Origin: Paracoccus binzhouensis
GTDB lineage: Bacteria; Pseudomonadota; Alphaproteobacteria; Rhodobacterales; Rhodobacteraceae
Reading direction: 5' to 3'
Length of the DNA: 64,000 nt
Assembly (NCBI RefSeq): GCF_016446475.1
Contig: NZ_JAEHFP010000003.1
Span: 40,568-104,567, forward strand
Part shown: one piece after another, positions 24,299-33,200 of the stretch
How positions within the stretch are numbered: the stretch's first letter is position 1
Layout of the letters: each line of letters starts with the position of its first letter
Made by a program: the position numbers and the translations under genes
Notes under the pieces: generated by a model
Database searches by the model: none
Told to the model about the DNA's origin: nothing
Seen by the model: only the letters and a program-made list of their open reading frames with translations

Positions 24299-24730
24299 AT
24301 GAAACGCCCCCTCCGGCTTGCCCTGATCCTTGCGCTGGCCGGCAGCCTTGCCACCCCCGCGCTGGCCGACCGGGATCGCGGCCGCGACCGGCATGACCGG
24401 CACGAGCGCCATCACCACCAGCGCCACGACGACGACCGCCGCCGCCATCACCGCCATGAGGTCCGCTGGCACTGCCCGCCGGGACTGATGAAGAAGGACC
24501 GGGCCTGCGTGCCGCCCGGCCAGGCCCGCAAGCATGCCCGCCGCTATCCGCGGGCGGGCGAATATCTGCGCGCCGGCGATTACCGGCTGATCGGCGACCC
24601 GCACCGCTATGCGCTGGAACAGCGCCGCGGCTGGGACTATTACCGCGACGATGATCGGATCTATCGCGTGGACAGCAGCACCCGCCGAATCCTGGCGGTG
24701 CTGGAACTGATCAACGCCTTCTCGAACTGA
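24299..24730 (+). CDS. Secreted His/Asp/Arg-rich protein of unknown function
   Basis: A 143-residue protein with a clear signal peptide (RLALILALAGSLATPALA). A strongly charged stretch (residues about 24-54) rich in His, Asp and Arg follows, and then a conserved-looking domain with WHCPPGLMKKDRACVPPGQA and two cysteines. The C-terminus resembles small periplasmic RcnB-like or YXWXRGD-type domains (DYRLIGDPHRYAL). The His-rich part could bind metal ions; nothing more specific is supported. GGAG precedes the start. Confidence 0.8.
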   Translation: MKRPLRLALILALAGSLATPALADRDRGRDRHDRHERHHHQRHDDDRRRHHRHEVRWHCPPGLMKKDRACVPPGQARKHARRYPRAGEYLRAGDYRLIGDPHRYALEQRRGWDYYRDDDRIYRVDSSTRRILAVLELINAFSN

Positions 24731-24743
24731 AAGACATATGCAG

Positions 24744-24764
24744 GGGCCGGGTGTGACCCGGCCC
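24744..24764. terminator. GC-rich hairpin between convergent genes
   Basis: GGGCCGGG (24744-24751) and CCCGGCCC (24757-24764) form a perfect 8-bp stem with loop TGTGA between two convergent genes. There is no T tract, so termination strength is uncertain. Confidence 0.5.
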
Positions 24765-24772
24765 TCTGCGGT

Positions 24773-25705
24773 TCACATGACCAGCGGCCGACGGTGCTGC
24801 AGGTGCCGCATGGCCAGCTTGCGGCCCCGGCGCCCGCTGGGCAGCACGCGCGCCGCCTCGGGCCGGAAATCCTTGTCCCGCAGTTCAGGGAACAGGGCGA
24901 AGATCTCGGCGGCGGCGGCTGGTCCGACCGATTTCAGCGCCTCGGCCCCGGTATGGAGCGATTCCGTCTCGGCGCCGTTCGAGATCACCACCTCGTGCCG
25001 GTCAAACAGCATGTGGTAATACTCGACCTGGTCAAAGTTCGCGGCGATGTCGATGCCGTCCAGCACCAGCAGCTGCTTGGCCGCGACCAGCACCTCGGCC
25101 GCGCCGAACATGCGGCATGCGATCGAGGACCGCACCAGAATCCGGTGTTGCGGCGAGACCAGCAGATCACACACCGGCCGGCCTGCGCCAAGCGCGCCCG
25201 CCCGAATGCGGATCGGCCGCAGATGCGGGGCCCGCAGCAGTTGCAGGGCCGACAGCCGGGTGCTGCCGATCCAGCGCAGCACCTGCGGGCCATGGTCGCG
25301 GGTCATGACCAGGTCGCCGGCCGCCAGCGTCTCGATGGCGACGGGACCGTTCGGCGTCTCGATCAGGGTGCCGCGGCAAAAACAGGGCGCACCCTGGATG
25401 TCGTTGCTGCGGATGCTCAGCGTGCCGACCTCCTGGCCGTCGCTGTTGATGACGCGATAGGACCAGTCCTTGTAGGACGGGCTCTCGGCGTCATCCTCGG
25501 CAAGATTGTCCACCTGCAGCGACCAGCCCTCGGGCAGGTTGACGACAGTATTGTCGATTTCTTCGTCGGAAGGCTGCGAATCGACGGTGATCGCGCCGCT
25601 GAACCCCGGCCCGATATTTACCGTCACCGTGTCGTCGGTGCCGTTGTTTCCGACATTTTCATAAAACGATCCGAATCCATTCGCATTGATCGTGAAGTCC
25701 GCCAT
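24773..25705 (-). CDS. Hint (Hedgehog/intein) domain protein
   Basis: A 310-residue protein. Residues about 105-250 form a Hint_2 domain: it begins CFCRGTLIETPNGPVAIETL (the catalytic Cys is at its start) and includes LAAGDLVMTRDHGPQVLRWIG and the block HRILVRS. The N-terminal ~100 residues are an acidic, beta-rich segment without recognised family. Such proteins are abundant in Rhodobacterales; autoprocessing has been proposed for the fold, but the biological role is unknown. Confidence 0.87.
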   Translation of the reverse strand: MADFTINANGFGSFYENVGNNGTDDTVTVNIGPGFSGAITVDSQPSDEEIDNTVVNLPEGWSLQVDNLAEDDAESPSYKDWSYRVINSDGQEVGTLSIRSNDIQGAPCFCRGTLIETPNGPVAIETLAAGDLVMTRDHGPQVLRWIGSTRLSALQLLRAPHLRPIRIRAGALGAGRPVCDLLVSPQHRILVRSSIACRMFGAAEVLVAAKQLLVLDGIDIAANFDQVEYYHMLFDRHEVVISNGAETESLHTGAEALKSVGPAAAAEIFALFPELRDKDFRPEAARVLPSGRRGRKLAMRHLQHRRPLVM

Positions 25706-25898
25706 GGTCTGGCCCTTTTCCGTTGTGTTGAGACTTCTTCAGACAGCGCGTGAAGCACGCCCCCCGACCTGGGCGGCGCGGTCAACATCCTAACGGTTCC
25801 GACCGAGCGGTTCAGGCCAGATCGTGCAGAATAAAGGCCGGATCCGGCGATGCCGCAGCGTCACTCAACCTAAAGGAAAGGTTATTGAATCCAAGCAA

Positions 25899-26996
25899 TC
25901 AGGCGTTGAACAGGAAATGCAGCACGTCGCCGTCCTGCACCACATAGGACTTGCCCTCGACGCGGAACTTGCCGGCCTCGCGTGCGCCGGCCTCGCCCTT
26001 GTAGGTGACGTAATCGTCATAGGCGACGGTCTCGGCGCGGATGAAGCCGCGCTCGAAATCGCCATGGATCACGCCCGCCGCTGCCGGGGCCAGGGTGCCC
26101 TTGTGGATGGTCCAGGCGCGCGCTTCCTTGGGGCCGACGGTGAAATAGGTCTCCAGGCCCAGAAGCTTGTAGCCCTCGCGGATCAGCCGGTCGAGGCCGG
26201 CCTCGTGCAGGCCCATCTCCTCCAGGAACATCCCGGCCTCCTCGGCGGGCAGCTGGCTGATCTCTTCCTCGATCCTGGCCGAGATCACCACATGGCCGGC
26301 GCCCTGCTCGGCCGCCATCTGCGCCACGCGCTCGGACTGGCTGTTGCCGGTGGCGGCCTTGTCTTCCTCGACATTGCAGACGAACAGGACCGGCTTGGCG
26401 GTCAGCAGCTGCAGCATGTCCCAGGCTTTCCGGTCCTCGTCCGCGACCTGCACGGTCCGGGCGGGCTTGCCGGATTCCAGCGCCGCCTGCGCGGCCTTGA
26501 GCAGCTTTTCCTGCGCCACGGCCTCCTTGTCGCCGCCCTTCAGCTTGCGGGCGATATTGGCCAGCCGGCGCTCGACCGATTCCAGGTCGGCGATCATCAG
26601 CTCGGTCTCGATGGTCTCGGCATCGGCGATGGGATCGACGCGGCCCTCGACATGGGTCACGTCGCCATCCTCGAAGCAGCGCAGAACATGGGCGATGGCG
26701 TCCACTTCGCGGATATTGGCCAGGAACTGGTTGCCCAGCCCTTCCCCTTTGCTGGCGCCCTTCACCAACCCGGCGATGTCGACGAAGGTGATGCGGGTCG
26801 GGATGATCTGCTTCGAACCGGCGATCTCGGCCAGCCTGTCCAGCCGCGGATCGGGCACCGCGACCTCGCCCACATTCGGCTCGATGGTGCAGAAGGGGAA
26901 GTTCGCGGCCTGCGCGGCGGCGGTTTTCGTCAGCGCGTTGAACAGCGTCGATTTGCCCACGTTCGGCAGGCCGACGATCCCCATGCGAAAGCCCAT
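25899..26996 (-). CDS. ychF: Redox-regulated ATPase YchF (Obg-type GTPase family)
   Basis: A 365-residue YchF/OLA1. G1 is GLPNVGKST, G3 DIAGLVKGASKGEGLG, and the altered G4 (CNVEED) explains the ATP preference known for the family. The C-terminal TGS domain shows ETYFTVGPKEARAWTIHKG and AAGVIHGDFERGFI. Associated with ribosomes and the oxidative stress response. Divergent from trpA across 125 bases. Confidence 0.97.
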   Translation of the reverse strand: MGFRMGIVGLPNVGKSTLFNALTKTAAAQAANFPFCTIEPNVGEVAVPDPRLDRLAEIAGSKQIIPTRITFVDIAGLVKGASKGEGLGNQFLANIREVDAIAHVLRCFEDGDVTHVEGRVDPIADAETIETELMIADLESVERRLANIARKLKGGDKEAVAQEKLLKAAQAALESGKPARTVQVADEDRKAWDMLQLLTAKPVLFVCNVEEDKAATGNSQSERVAQMAAEQGAGHVVISARIEEEISQLPAEEAGMFLEEMGLHEAGLDRLIREGYKLLGLETYFTVGPKEARAWTIHKGTLAPAAAGVIHGDFERGFIRAETVAYDDYVTYKGEAGAREAGKFRVEGKSYVVQDGDVLHFLFNA

Positions 26997-27121
26997 GATG
27001 CACCCCTTTTCCCGGATTTCCGCGCTTATTATGGGGCCACGTCGCCCGAGTCCAGTGGCGGGCCGTTGATCTTGCCCCGGGCGCGGGCTAGGGCTGGGCG
27101 GACCATGAGGGAACGGGGCGC

Positions 27122-27919
27122 ATGAGCAGAATCGACGACACTTTCGCGCGGCTGGCCGAAACCGGCGGCAAGGCCTTCGTCGCCTACATGATGGGCTGCG
27201 ACCCGGATTTCGACACCTCGCTGCAGATCATGCGCGGCCTGCCCGGCGCGGGCGTGGACATCATCGAACTGGGCATGCCCTTCACCGACCCGATGGCCGA
27301 CGGCGCCACCATCCAGGCGGCGGGCCAGCGCGCGCTGGCGGCCGGCGGCAGCGTCAGCCGGGTGCTGGACATGGTGCGCGCCTTTCGCCGGGACGACGAT
27401 GCCACCCCCATCGTGCTGATGGGCTATTACAACCCGATCTATGCCCGCAAGGGCGGCGTGGACCGCTTCATCGCCGAGGCGGTCGAGGCCGGCGTGGACG
27501 GGCTGATCGTCGTCGACCTGCCGCCCGAGGAGGATGCCGAACTGTGCCTGCCGGCACGCGAGGCCGGGCTGAACTTCATCCGCCTGGCGACGCCCACCAC
27601 CGACGACCGCCGCCTGCCCGCCGTGGTGAAGAACACCTCGGGCTTCGTCTATTACGTCTCGGTCACCGGCATCACCGGCGGTCCCGCCGCCAATGCCGCC
27701 GAGGTCGCGCCCGAAGTGGCCCGCATCCGCGCCAGCGCGAAACTGCCGGTCGTGGTCGGCTTCGGCATCTCGACCCCCGAGGCGGCGCAGGCGGTGGCGG
27801 GCGTGGCCGATGGCTGCGTCGTGGGTTCGGCCATCGTCAAGCTGATCGGCGAGGGCCGCCCGGTGCCCGAGATCCTGTCCTTCGTCGCCGACCTGGCGCG
27901 CGGCGCGCATAGCGCCTGA
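27122..27919 (+). CDS. trpA: Tryptophan synthase alpha chain
   Basis: The 265-residue alpha subunit, cleaving indole-3-glycerol phosphate to indole and glyceraldehyde 3-phosphate. The catalytic glutamate and aspartate lie in [18 protein letters not shown], and the phosphate site in [11 protein letters not shown] and GSAIVK. It is separate from trpB here, with ychF divergent upstream. A six-codon open frame overlaps its start (27105-27125) but has no Trp codon. Confidence 0.97.
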   Translation: MSRIDDTFARLAETGGKAFVAYMMGCDPDFDTSLQIMRGLPGAGVDIIELGMPFTDPMADGATIQAAGQRALAAGGSVSRVLDMVRAFRRDDDATPIVLMGYYNPIYARKGGVDRFIAEAVEAGVDGLIVVDLPPEEDAELCLPAREAGLNFIRLATPTTDDRRLPAVVKNTSGFVYYVSVTGITGGPAANAAEVAPEVARIRASAKLPVVVGFGISTPEAAQAVAGVADGCVVGSAIVKLIGEGRPVPEILSFVADLARGAHSA

Positions 27920-27956
27920 ACCGATCCTCCGCCCGGCGCGTTCGATGATGCAGAAC

Positions 27957-27993
27957 GCCGCGTTCCCGCCTTTGTCGGTTGGGGAAACGCGGC
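27957..27993. terminator. Stem-loop after trpA
   Basis: GCCGCGTTCCC (27957-27967) pairs with GGGAAACGCGGC (27982-27993) with one bulged base. It lies between trpA and the GST gene. There is no T tract; it may be a weak terminator. Confidence 0.4.
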
Positions 27994-28032
27994 GCGACGC
28001 TATCTTGGACGCATCGCAAGACGGAGGATTTC

Positions 28033-28650
28033 ATGCCCACCCTGTTCTACCATGCCGGCGCCTGCTCGCTCGCGCCCCATATCGTGCTGGAATGGATCCA
28101 GGCGCCCTATGAGGCGGTGGCGGTCGAATTCGGCTCGGCCGAACTGCTGGCGGTGAACCCGGCCGGCGCCGTGCCGGTGCTGCGCGAGGATGACGGCTGG
28201 ACCCTGACCCAGGCGGGCGCGATCCTGCACCATCTGGCGCGCAAGCATCCCGAGGCCGATCTGGCCGGCGGCGACGGCCTGCGGGCGCAGGCCGAGCTCG
28301 ACCGCTGGTCCAGCTTCTTCACCGGCGACCTGCATCCGGCCTTCTTCCCGCTGTTCACGCCGCAGCGCTATACCACCAGCCGCGAGCAGGCCGACCGCGA
28401 GGCGGTGCAGGAGGCCGCGCGCAAGCTGGTCCGCAAGCGGCTGGCGCTGCTGGATGCGCATCTGGAGGGGCGCGACTGGATCCTAGGCCGCCGCTCGGTG
28501 ATCGACGCCTATGCCTTTCCGATGCTGCGTTGGGCCGCGAAACTGCTGCCCGAGGAAACCCAGGGCTGGGCCGATGTGCAGGCCCTGCATGACCGCATCG
28601 CGGCCGATCCGGCCGTGCAGACCGTCCTTGCCCGCGAAGAGGGCGCCTGA
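28033..28650 (+). CDS. Glutathione S-transferase family protein
   Basis: A 205-residue GST. The thioredoxin-like half starts MPTLFYHAGACSLAPHIVLEW, the pattern of beta-class GSTs where CSLAPHI holds the catalytic region; NPAGAVPVL is the cis-proline segment. The all-helical half follows with the DxxxFPMLRW type ending (IDAYAFPMLRW). A GGAGGA ribosome site precedes ATG 28033. Only 12 bases from the MhqO-MhqD fusion, suggesting one operon for electrophile removal. Confidence 0.92.
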   Translation: MPTLFYHAGACSLAPHIVLEWIQAPYEAVAVEFGSAELLAVNPAGAVPVLREDDGWTLTQAGAILHHLARKHPEADLAGGDGLRAQAELDRWSSFFTGDLHPAFFPLFTPQRYTTSREQADREAVQEAARKLVRKRLALLDAHLEGRDWILGRRSVIDAYAFPMLRWAAKLLPEETQGWADVQALHDRIAADPAVQTVLAREEGA

Positions 28651-28662
28651 GGAGAAAACGCC

Positions 28663-30192
28663 ATGCCCACCGGCATCCATCACGTCACCGGCATTACCCG
28701 CCGGGTGCAGGCCAATGTCGATTTCTACGCCGGCTTCCTGGGTCTGCGTCTGGTCAAGCGCACGGGCGGGTTCGAGGATGCCAAGCAACTGCACCTGTTC
28801 TATGGCGACACGCTCGGCTCGCCCGGCTCGCTCGTCACCTTCCTGGTGTGGGAGGACGGGGCGCCGGGCCGGGTCGGCCATAGCCAGGTGGCCGAGATCG
28901 CGCTGGCGGTGCCGCCCGCCAGCATCGGCGACTGGCTGACCCGCGCCATGACTGCGCGCGTGCCGGTCGAGGGACCGCTGCGCGAACGGGGCGAGACCGT
29001 GCTGCGGCTGAAGGATCCCGATGGCGTGATCGTCAAGCTGGTGGGGGCGGACCTGGCCGCCGCGGCCCGCCTGCCCGACCCGATCGCGCCGACGCGGCTG
29101 CGCGGCGTCACCATCCTGACCGAGCAGCCGCAGGCGACGCGGGATTTCCTGACCCGCTTCGGCTATCGCCCCGGCGCGACCGAGGGCGCGGTGCAGCGCA
29201 TGGAATCGGACACGGATGTCGTCGACATCCGCGACGCCACCGGCTTCTTTCCGGGCATTCCCGGCACCGGCATCCTGGATCACGTCGCCTTCCGGGCGCC
29301 GGACGCCGATGCGGTGCGCCGGATGCGGCTGGCGCTGAAGGATACCGACGCGACCAGCGTGCATGACCGGAAATATTTCCTGTCGCTCTATGTGCGCGAG
29401 CCGGCGGGGACGCTGCTGGAATATGCCACCGACGCCCCCGGGTTCACCGTGGACGAGGCGGCCGAGCACCTGGGCGAGACGCTGTTCGTCCCGCCCCATG
29501 ACGCGGCCCGCGCCGAGGACCTGCGCGTGATCCTGCCGCAATTCGCCCTGCCGGGCGAGGAAAGGAGCCCGATGCGCGATCTGCATTTCATCCACCGCTT
29601 CCACCGCCCGGAAAACCCGGACGGCAGCACCATGCTGCTGCTGCACGGCACCGGCGGCAACGAATCCGACCTGATGCCGCTGGCCCATCGCATGGCGCCG
29701 AACGCCACGCTGCTGGGCGTCCGCGGCCGCTCGACCGAGGAAGGCATCAACCGCTGGTTCCGCCGATACGACGCGGTGACCTATGACCAGGAGGACATCC
29801 GCGCCGAGGCTGCGGCCTTTGCCGGCTTCATCGACGAGGCGGCGCGGGCCTATGGGCTGGACCCCAAGGCGCTGACCTGCCTGGGCTATTCCAACGGCGC
29901 GAACCTGCTGGGCGCGGTCATGCAGCTGCATCCCGGCCTGGTCCGCCGCGCGGTTCTGCTGCGCGCCGTGCAGGTTCTGGAGCAGCCGCCGGCGCTGGAC
30001 GCACAGGCCCTGGCCGGCAGCCGGGTGCTGATGCTGACCGGCGCCCGCGACCCCTTTGCCCGCATGGCCCCGGCGCTGGAGCGCGCCTTGCAGGACGGCG
30101 GCGCGGCGCTGGAGGCGCGGACCATCGAGGCGGGGCACGAGCTTCAGCCCGAGGACCTGACGCTGGCCGCCGACTGGCTGGGCCGCGGCTGA
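28663..30192 (+). CDS. Fusion of MhqO-type ring-cleaving dioxygenase (VOC) and MhqD-type esterase
   Basis: A 509-residue two-part protein. Residues about 1-300 are a double VOC/glyoxalase-fold dioxygenase (IHHVTGITRRVQANVDFYAG, later GILDHVAFRAPDADAVRR), like MhqO. Residues about 305-509 are an alpha/beta hydrolase (MLLLHGTGGNESDL, nucleophile in LGYSNGANLLG, Asp in LTGARDPF, His in EAGHEL), like MhqD. In Bacillus these are separate genes for hydroquinone/quinone resistance. Fusion suggests sequential action on one substrate. GGAG lies before ATG 28663. Confidence 0.88.
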   Translation: MPTGIHHVTGITRRVQANVDFYAGFLGLRLVKRTGGFEDAKQLHLFYGDTLGSPGSLVTFLVWEDGAPGRVGHSQVAEIALAVPPASIGDWLTRAMTARVPVEGPLRERGETVLRLKDPDGVIVKLVGADLAAAARLPDPIAPTRLRGVTILTEQPQATRDFLTRFGYRPGATEGAVQRMESDTDVVDIRDATGFFPGIPGTGILDHVAFRAPDADAVRRMRLALKDTDATSVHDRKYFLSLYVREPAGTLLEYATDAPGFTVDEAAEHLGETLFVPPHDAARAEDLRVILPQFALPGEERSPMRDLHFIHRFHRPENPDGSTMLLLHGTGGNESDLMPLAHRMAPNATLLGVRGRSTEEGINRWFRRYDAVTYDQEDIRAEAAAFAGFIDEAARAYGLDPKALTCLGYSNGANLLGAVMQLHPGLVRRAVLLRAVQVLEQPPALDAQALAGSRVLMLTGARDPFARMAPALERALQDGGAALEARTIEAGHELQPEDLTLAADWLGRG

Positions 30193-30434
30193 GGTTCCGG
30201 GCCGGCGGCGCGGCGACCCTCGGCCCTGTCGCATGAGTATTCATGGAACAGAGAAGACCGACAGGCGGGTCGCGAGGCCAGCCTGTTCCTTTCCGGCGGG
30301 CTGTTTCCGATTTCCGAACGCGGCTTCCGATTCCGGTTGGCTTGCCCGAAGGCCGCGCCGCGGCCAGCTTGAGACCACGACAATCAGGCCCGCGGCCGCG
30401 ACCGGCCCGCAAGACCAGCACGAAGGACCAGACC

Positions 30435-31028
30435 ATGAGCAAGAAACCGCATATCGCCATCATCATTGGCTCGACCCGCGCCGCGCGCTTTGCCGACAAG
30501 CCGGCCGCCTGGCTGCTTGAGAATGCACAGAAGCGCAAGGACATGAGCTTCGAGCTGGTGGACCTGCGCGATTACGACCTGCCGCTGTTCGACGAGGTCG
30601 CCTCGAACCTCTGGGTGCCGTCGCAGGATCCGCGGGCGGTGAGATGGCAGCAGAAATTGGCCGAGTTCGACGGCTATGTCTTCGTGACTTCGGAATACAA
30701 CCACTCGGTCAGCGGCTCGCTGAAGAACGCGCTGGACCAGGCCTACAAGGAATGGAACCGCAAGCCGGCGGCGGCCATGGGCTATGGCGGCGTCGGCGCC
30801 GCCCGCGCCATCGAGCATCTGCGCGGCATCGCCGTCGAATTGCAGATGGTGCCGCTGCGCAATGCCGTGCATCTGGGCGGCGGCGATTTCTTCAAGGTCT
30901 CGCCGCTGGGTGCCAATGGCGAGATGGCCGAGGTCGAGGCGAACCTGCTGCCGGCGCTGGAGGCCATGCTGGACGAACTGGCCTGGTGGGCCGAGGCAAC
31001 CATGGCGCAGCGCGCCAAGACCGCCTGA
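30435..31028 (+). CDS. NADPH-dependent FMN reductase (quinone/azo-type)
   Basis: A 197-residue flavodoxin-like reductase. The phosphate loop IIIGSTRAARFADKPA and the signature VTSEYNHSVSGSLKNALDQ, then GYGGVGAARAIEHLR, place it in the FMN_red family with quinone and azo reductases. It is likely to reduce quinones by two electrons. The upstream 240 bases hold TTCCGATTTCCG (30305) and TTCCGATTCCG (30325), 20 bases apart, possible regulator sites. Start ATG 30435. Confidence 0.92.
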   Translation: MSKKPHIAIIIGSTRAARFADKPAAWLLENAQKRKDMSFELVDLRDYDLPLFDEVASNLWVPSQDPRAVRWQQKLAEFDGYVFVTSEYNHSVSGSLKNALDQAYKEWNRKPAAAMGYGGVGAARAIEHLRGIAVELQMVPLRNAVHLGGGDFFKVSPLGANGEMAEVEANLLPALEAMLDELAWWAEATMAQRAKTA

Positions 31029-31050
31029 GGCGGGCAGGTCGATCGGCATG

Positions 31051-31078
31051 GGGGCGGTCATTGCGACCGCCCCTTTTT
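31051..31078 (+). terminator. Rho-independent terminator of the FMN reductase gene
   Basis: GGGGCGGTC (31051-31059), loop ATTGC, GACCGCCCC (31065-31073), then TTTTT. A textbook 9-bp stem with T tract. Confidence 0.9.
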
Positions 31079-31110
31079 CATGGGCCCACGCTGCGGGCAG
31101 GCGCGGCATG

Positions 31111-31139
31111 AAAAAGGCCGCCGGGGCGATCCGGCGGCC
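31111..31139 (-). terminator. Rho-independent terminator of the second MhqO gene
   Basis: On the minus strand, a 9-bp stem GGCCGCCGG/CCGGCGGCC (31116-31124 with 31131-31139) ends in TTTTT (31111-31115). It faces the terminator at 31051, closing both convergent units. Confidence 0.9.
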
Positions 31140-31160
31140 TTGCCTTTGGTTCGGCGGGGC

Positions 31161-32105
31161 TCAGTCCAGCGGCTTCAGCCGTGCCTCGATCTGCGCGCGC
31201 TGGCCCTCCAGGAAGGGCGGCAGCGACAGGGTTTCGCCCAGGCTCTCCAGCGGCTCGTCCACGGCGAATCCGGGCTCGTCGCTGGCGATCTCGAACAGGT
31301 TGCCGCCCGGCTCGCGGAAATAGAGCGAGCGGAAATAATAGCGCTCGACCTCGCCCGAGCTGGGCACCCGCAGTGCGGCCAGCCGCTGGGCCCAGGCGTG
31401 GATCGCCGGCTTGTCGGGCACGCGGAAGGCGACGTGATGCACCCCGCCCGCGCCCTGGCGCGCCACCGGCAGATCGGGCTGGACCGCGACATGCAGCTCG
31501 GCCGCGGGGCCGCCCCGGCCCATCTCGTAGACATGGACGGTGCCCTGCCCGTCGGGGCTGGCATAGTCGCGCACCTTGCGCAGGCCCATCACCTGGGTCA
31601 GCACCGCCTCGGTCGGCGCCAGATCGGGCACCGAAATGGTGATCGGCCCCAGCCCGTGGATCTGGTGCTGCGCCGGCACCGGGCTTTTCGCCCAGGGCGC
31701 GGGCTCGGCGTCGGGCGTGTCCGCGGTCAGGCGGAAACGCTGGCCCTCGGGATCCTCGAAATCGAGGCTGGCGCGGCCATCCAGCGCGCCGATCCGCCCA
31801 ACGGTCAGGCCGCGATCCGCAAGCCTGCCGGCCCAGTAGTCGAGACTGTCGCTCGCGACCCGCAGCCCGGTGCGGCTGATCGAATGGGTGCCGCGCCGCT
31901 CGGGCGCCGCCGGCCAGTCGAAGAAGGTCAGGTCGGTGCCGGGACGGGCCAACCCGTCGGCATAGAACAGGTGATAGGCGCTGGTGTCGTCCTGGTTGAC
32001 GGTCTTCTTGACCAGCCGCAGCCCCAGCGTGTCGGTATAGAACCGCTTGTTGCCGGGCGCATCGGCGGTGATCGCCGTCAGGTGGTGAATTCCGGTCAGC
32101 TCCAT
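31161..32105 (-). CDS. MhqO-type ring-cleaving dioxygenase (VOC family)
   Basis: A 314-residue double VOC protein. It starts [20 protein letters not shown], and a second module has [37 protein letters not shown] supplies the C-terminal metal ligand region. Relatives (MhqO/LinE-like) cleave hydroquinones. A paralogue of the N-terminal half of the 28663 fusion. ATG 32105 has GGAGG upstream. Divergent from a LysR gene that probably senses quinones. Confidence 0.92.
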   Translation of the reverse strand: MELTGIHHLTAITADAPGNKRFYTDTLGLRLVKKTVNQDDTSAYHLFYADGLARPGTDLTFFDWPAAPERRGTHSISRTGLRVASDSLDYWAGRLADRGLTVGRIGALDGRASLDFEDPEGQRFRLTADTPDAEPAPWAKSPVPAQHQIHGLGPITISVPDLAPTEAVLTQVMGLRKVRDYASPDGQGTVHVYEMGRGGPAAELHVAVQPDLPVARQGAGGVHHVAFRVPDKPAIHAWAQRLAALRVPSSGEVERYYFRSLYFREPGGNLFEIASDEPGFAVDEPLESLGETLSLPPFLEGQRAQIEARLKPLD

Positions 32106-32171
32106 GATGGGCCTCCTTTCTCTTGCCTGCCAATATCGGCCATGGCAGCCGTTTCCGCCACGGCGGCGGCC

Positions 32172-32199
32172 GCGAACATCGCGTTCTGCGATTGCGAAC
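32172..32199. promoter_or_regulatory. Possible LysR sites in the mhqO-lysR interval
   Basis: GAACATCGCGTTC (32174-32186) contains the inverted repeat GAAC/GTTC, and GCGAAC recurs 22 bases apart (32172-32177, 32194-32199). This is the only obvious symmetry in the 120-base divergent interval. Low support. Confidence 0.35.
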
Positions 32200-32225
32200 G
32201 GCGCGGCAGCGGCTAGACTGCCGCC

Positions 32226-33200
32226 ATGCGCTATGACCTGAACGATCTGGAAACCTTCCTGACGGTGATGGAGCTGGGCACGGTCACCGCCGCCGCCGCG
32301 CGGCTGAACCTGTCGAAATCCGTGGTCAGCAAGCGCATCACCGACCTGGAGGCCACGCTGGGCGCGGCACTGTTTCGCCGCAATGCCGGCCGCATCACCC
32401 CCACCGAGGCGGCGCTGCGCCTGGCCGAGCGGCTGCGCCCGGCGCTGGCCGAGCTGGTCGCGGCCGCCGAAAGCACCGCCTGGGACATGGACGGGCTGGC
32501 GCCGCTGCGCGGCAGCCTGTCCATCGCCGCGCCGATGAGCTTCGGCGTGCTGCATCTGGGGCCCATCATCGCCCGCTTCGCCGCCCGGAACCCCGAGCTG
32601 GAGATCACCGTCGATTACGACGACCGCACCCGCGACCTGGCGCGCGAGGGCTTCGACATAGGCATCCGCATCGGCAAGATGCGCGACAAGGCGCTGATGC
32701 AGCGCAAGCTGTGCGAGGATGAAAGCGTCGCCTGCGCCAGCCCCGCCTATCTGGACCGCAGGGGCCGCCCGCAGACTCTGGCCGACCTGCGCGAGCATGA
32801 GGTGATCGGCTACAGCCACCTGCCGAACAGCCAGCTCTGGCAGTTCCAGGATCGCGACCGCTTCGTCTCGCCCTGGGTCGCGGGGCGGCTGTCGATGAAC
32901 AATGGCGAGGCGATCCGCGACATGGCCATCGAGGGGCTGGGCCTCGCCATGCTGCCCGGCTTCGTCGTCGCCCCGGCGCTGGCGGACGGGCGGCTGGAAC
33001 GGGTGCTGACCGGCTTCGGCACCAGGCCGCTGCCCATCGTCGCGGTCTGGCCGCCGGTCCAGCCCATGCCGGCCAAGCTGCGCCGCTTCATCGACCATGT
33101 GGCGTCGGAACTGCGCCTGCCCTCGTGGCAGGCGGGCTGGGGCACCGGCCGCCGCGACGCCATGTCCCCGGAACTCTCAGCATCAAAGGTCGCCCCGTGA
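32226..33200 (+). CDS. LysR-family regulator, probably of the quinone-response genes
   Basis: A 324-residue LysR protein. The HTH is in [20 protein letters not shown] and [19 protein letters not shown]; the effector domain includes [20 protein letters not shown], typical of the subgroup controlling redox enzymes. The stop overlaps the start of the LLM gene (GTGA at 33197), so both are co-transcribed. Divergent from the MhqO gene. Confidence 0.92.
   Translation: MRYDLNDLETFLTVMELGTVTAAAARLNLSKSVVSKRITDLEATLGAALFRRNAGRITPTEAALRLAERLRPALAELVAAAESTAWDMDGLAPLRGSLSIAAPMSFGVLHLGPIIARFAARNPELEITVDYDDRTRDLAREGFDIGIRIGKMRDKALMQRKLCEDESVACASPAYLDRRGRPQTLADLREHEVIGYSHLPNSQLWQFQDRDRFVSPWVAGRLSMNNGEAIRDMAIEGLGLAMLPGFVVAPALADGRLERVLTGFGTRPLPIVAVWPPVQPMPAKLRRFIDHVASELRLPSWQAGWGTGRRDAMSPELSASKVAP

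Noticed and set aside
27105..27125. Six-codon open frame overlapping the trpA start, a possible leader peptide
   Set aside because: It has no Trp codons and no alternative hairpins, so attenuation is not supported.
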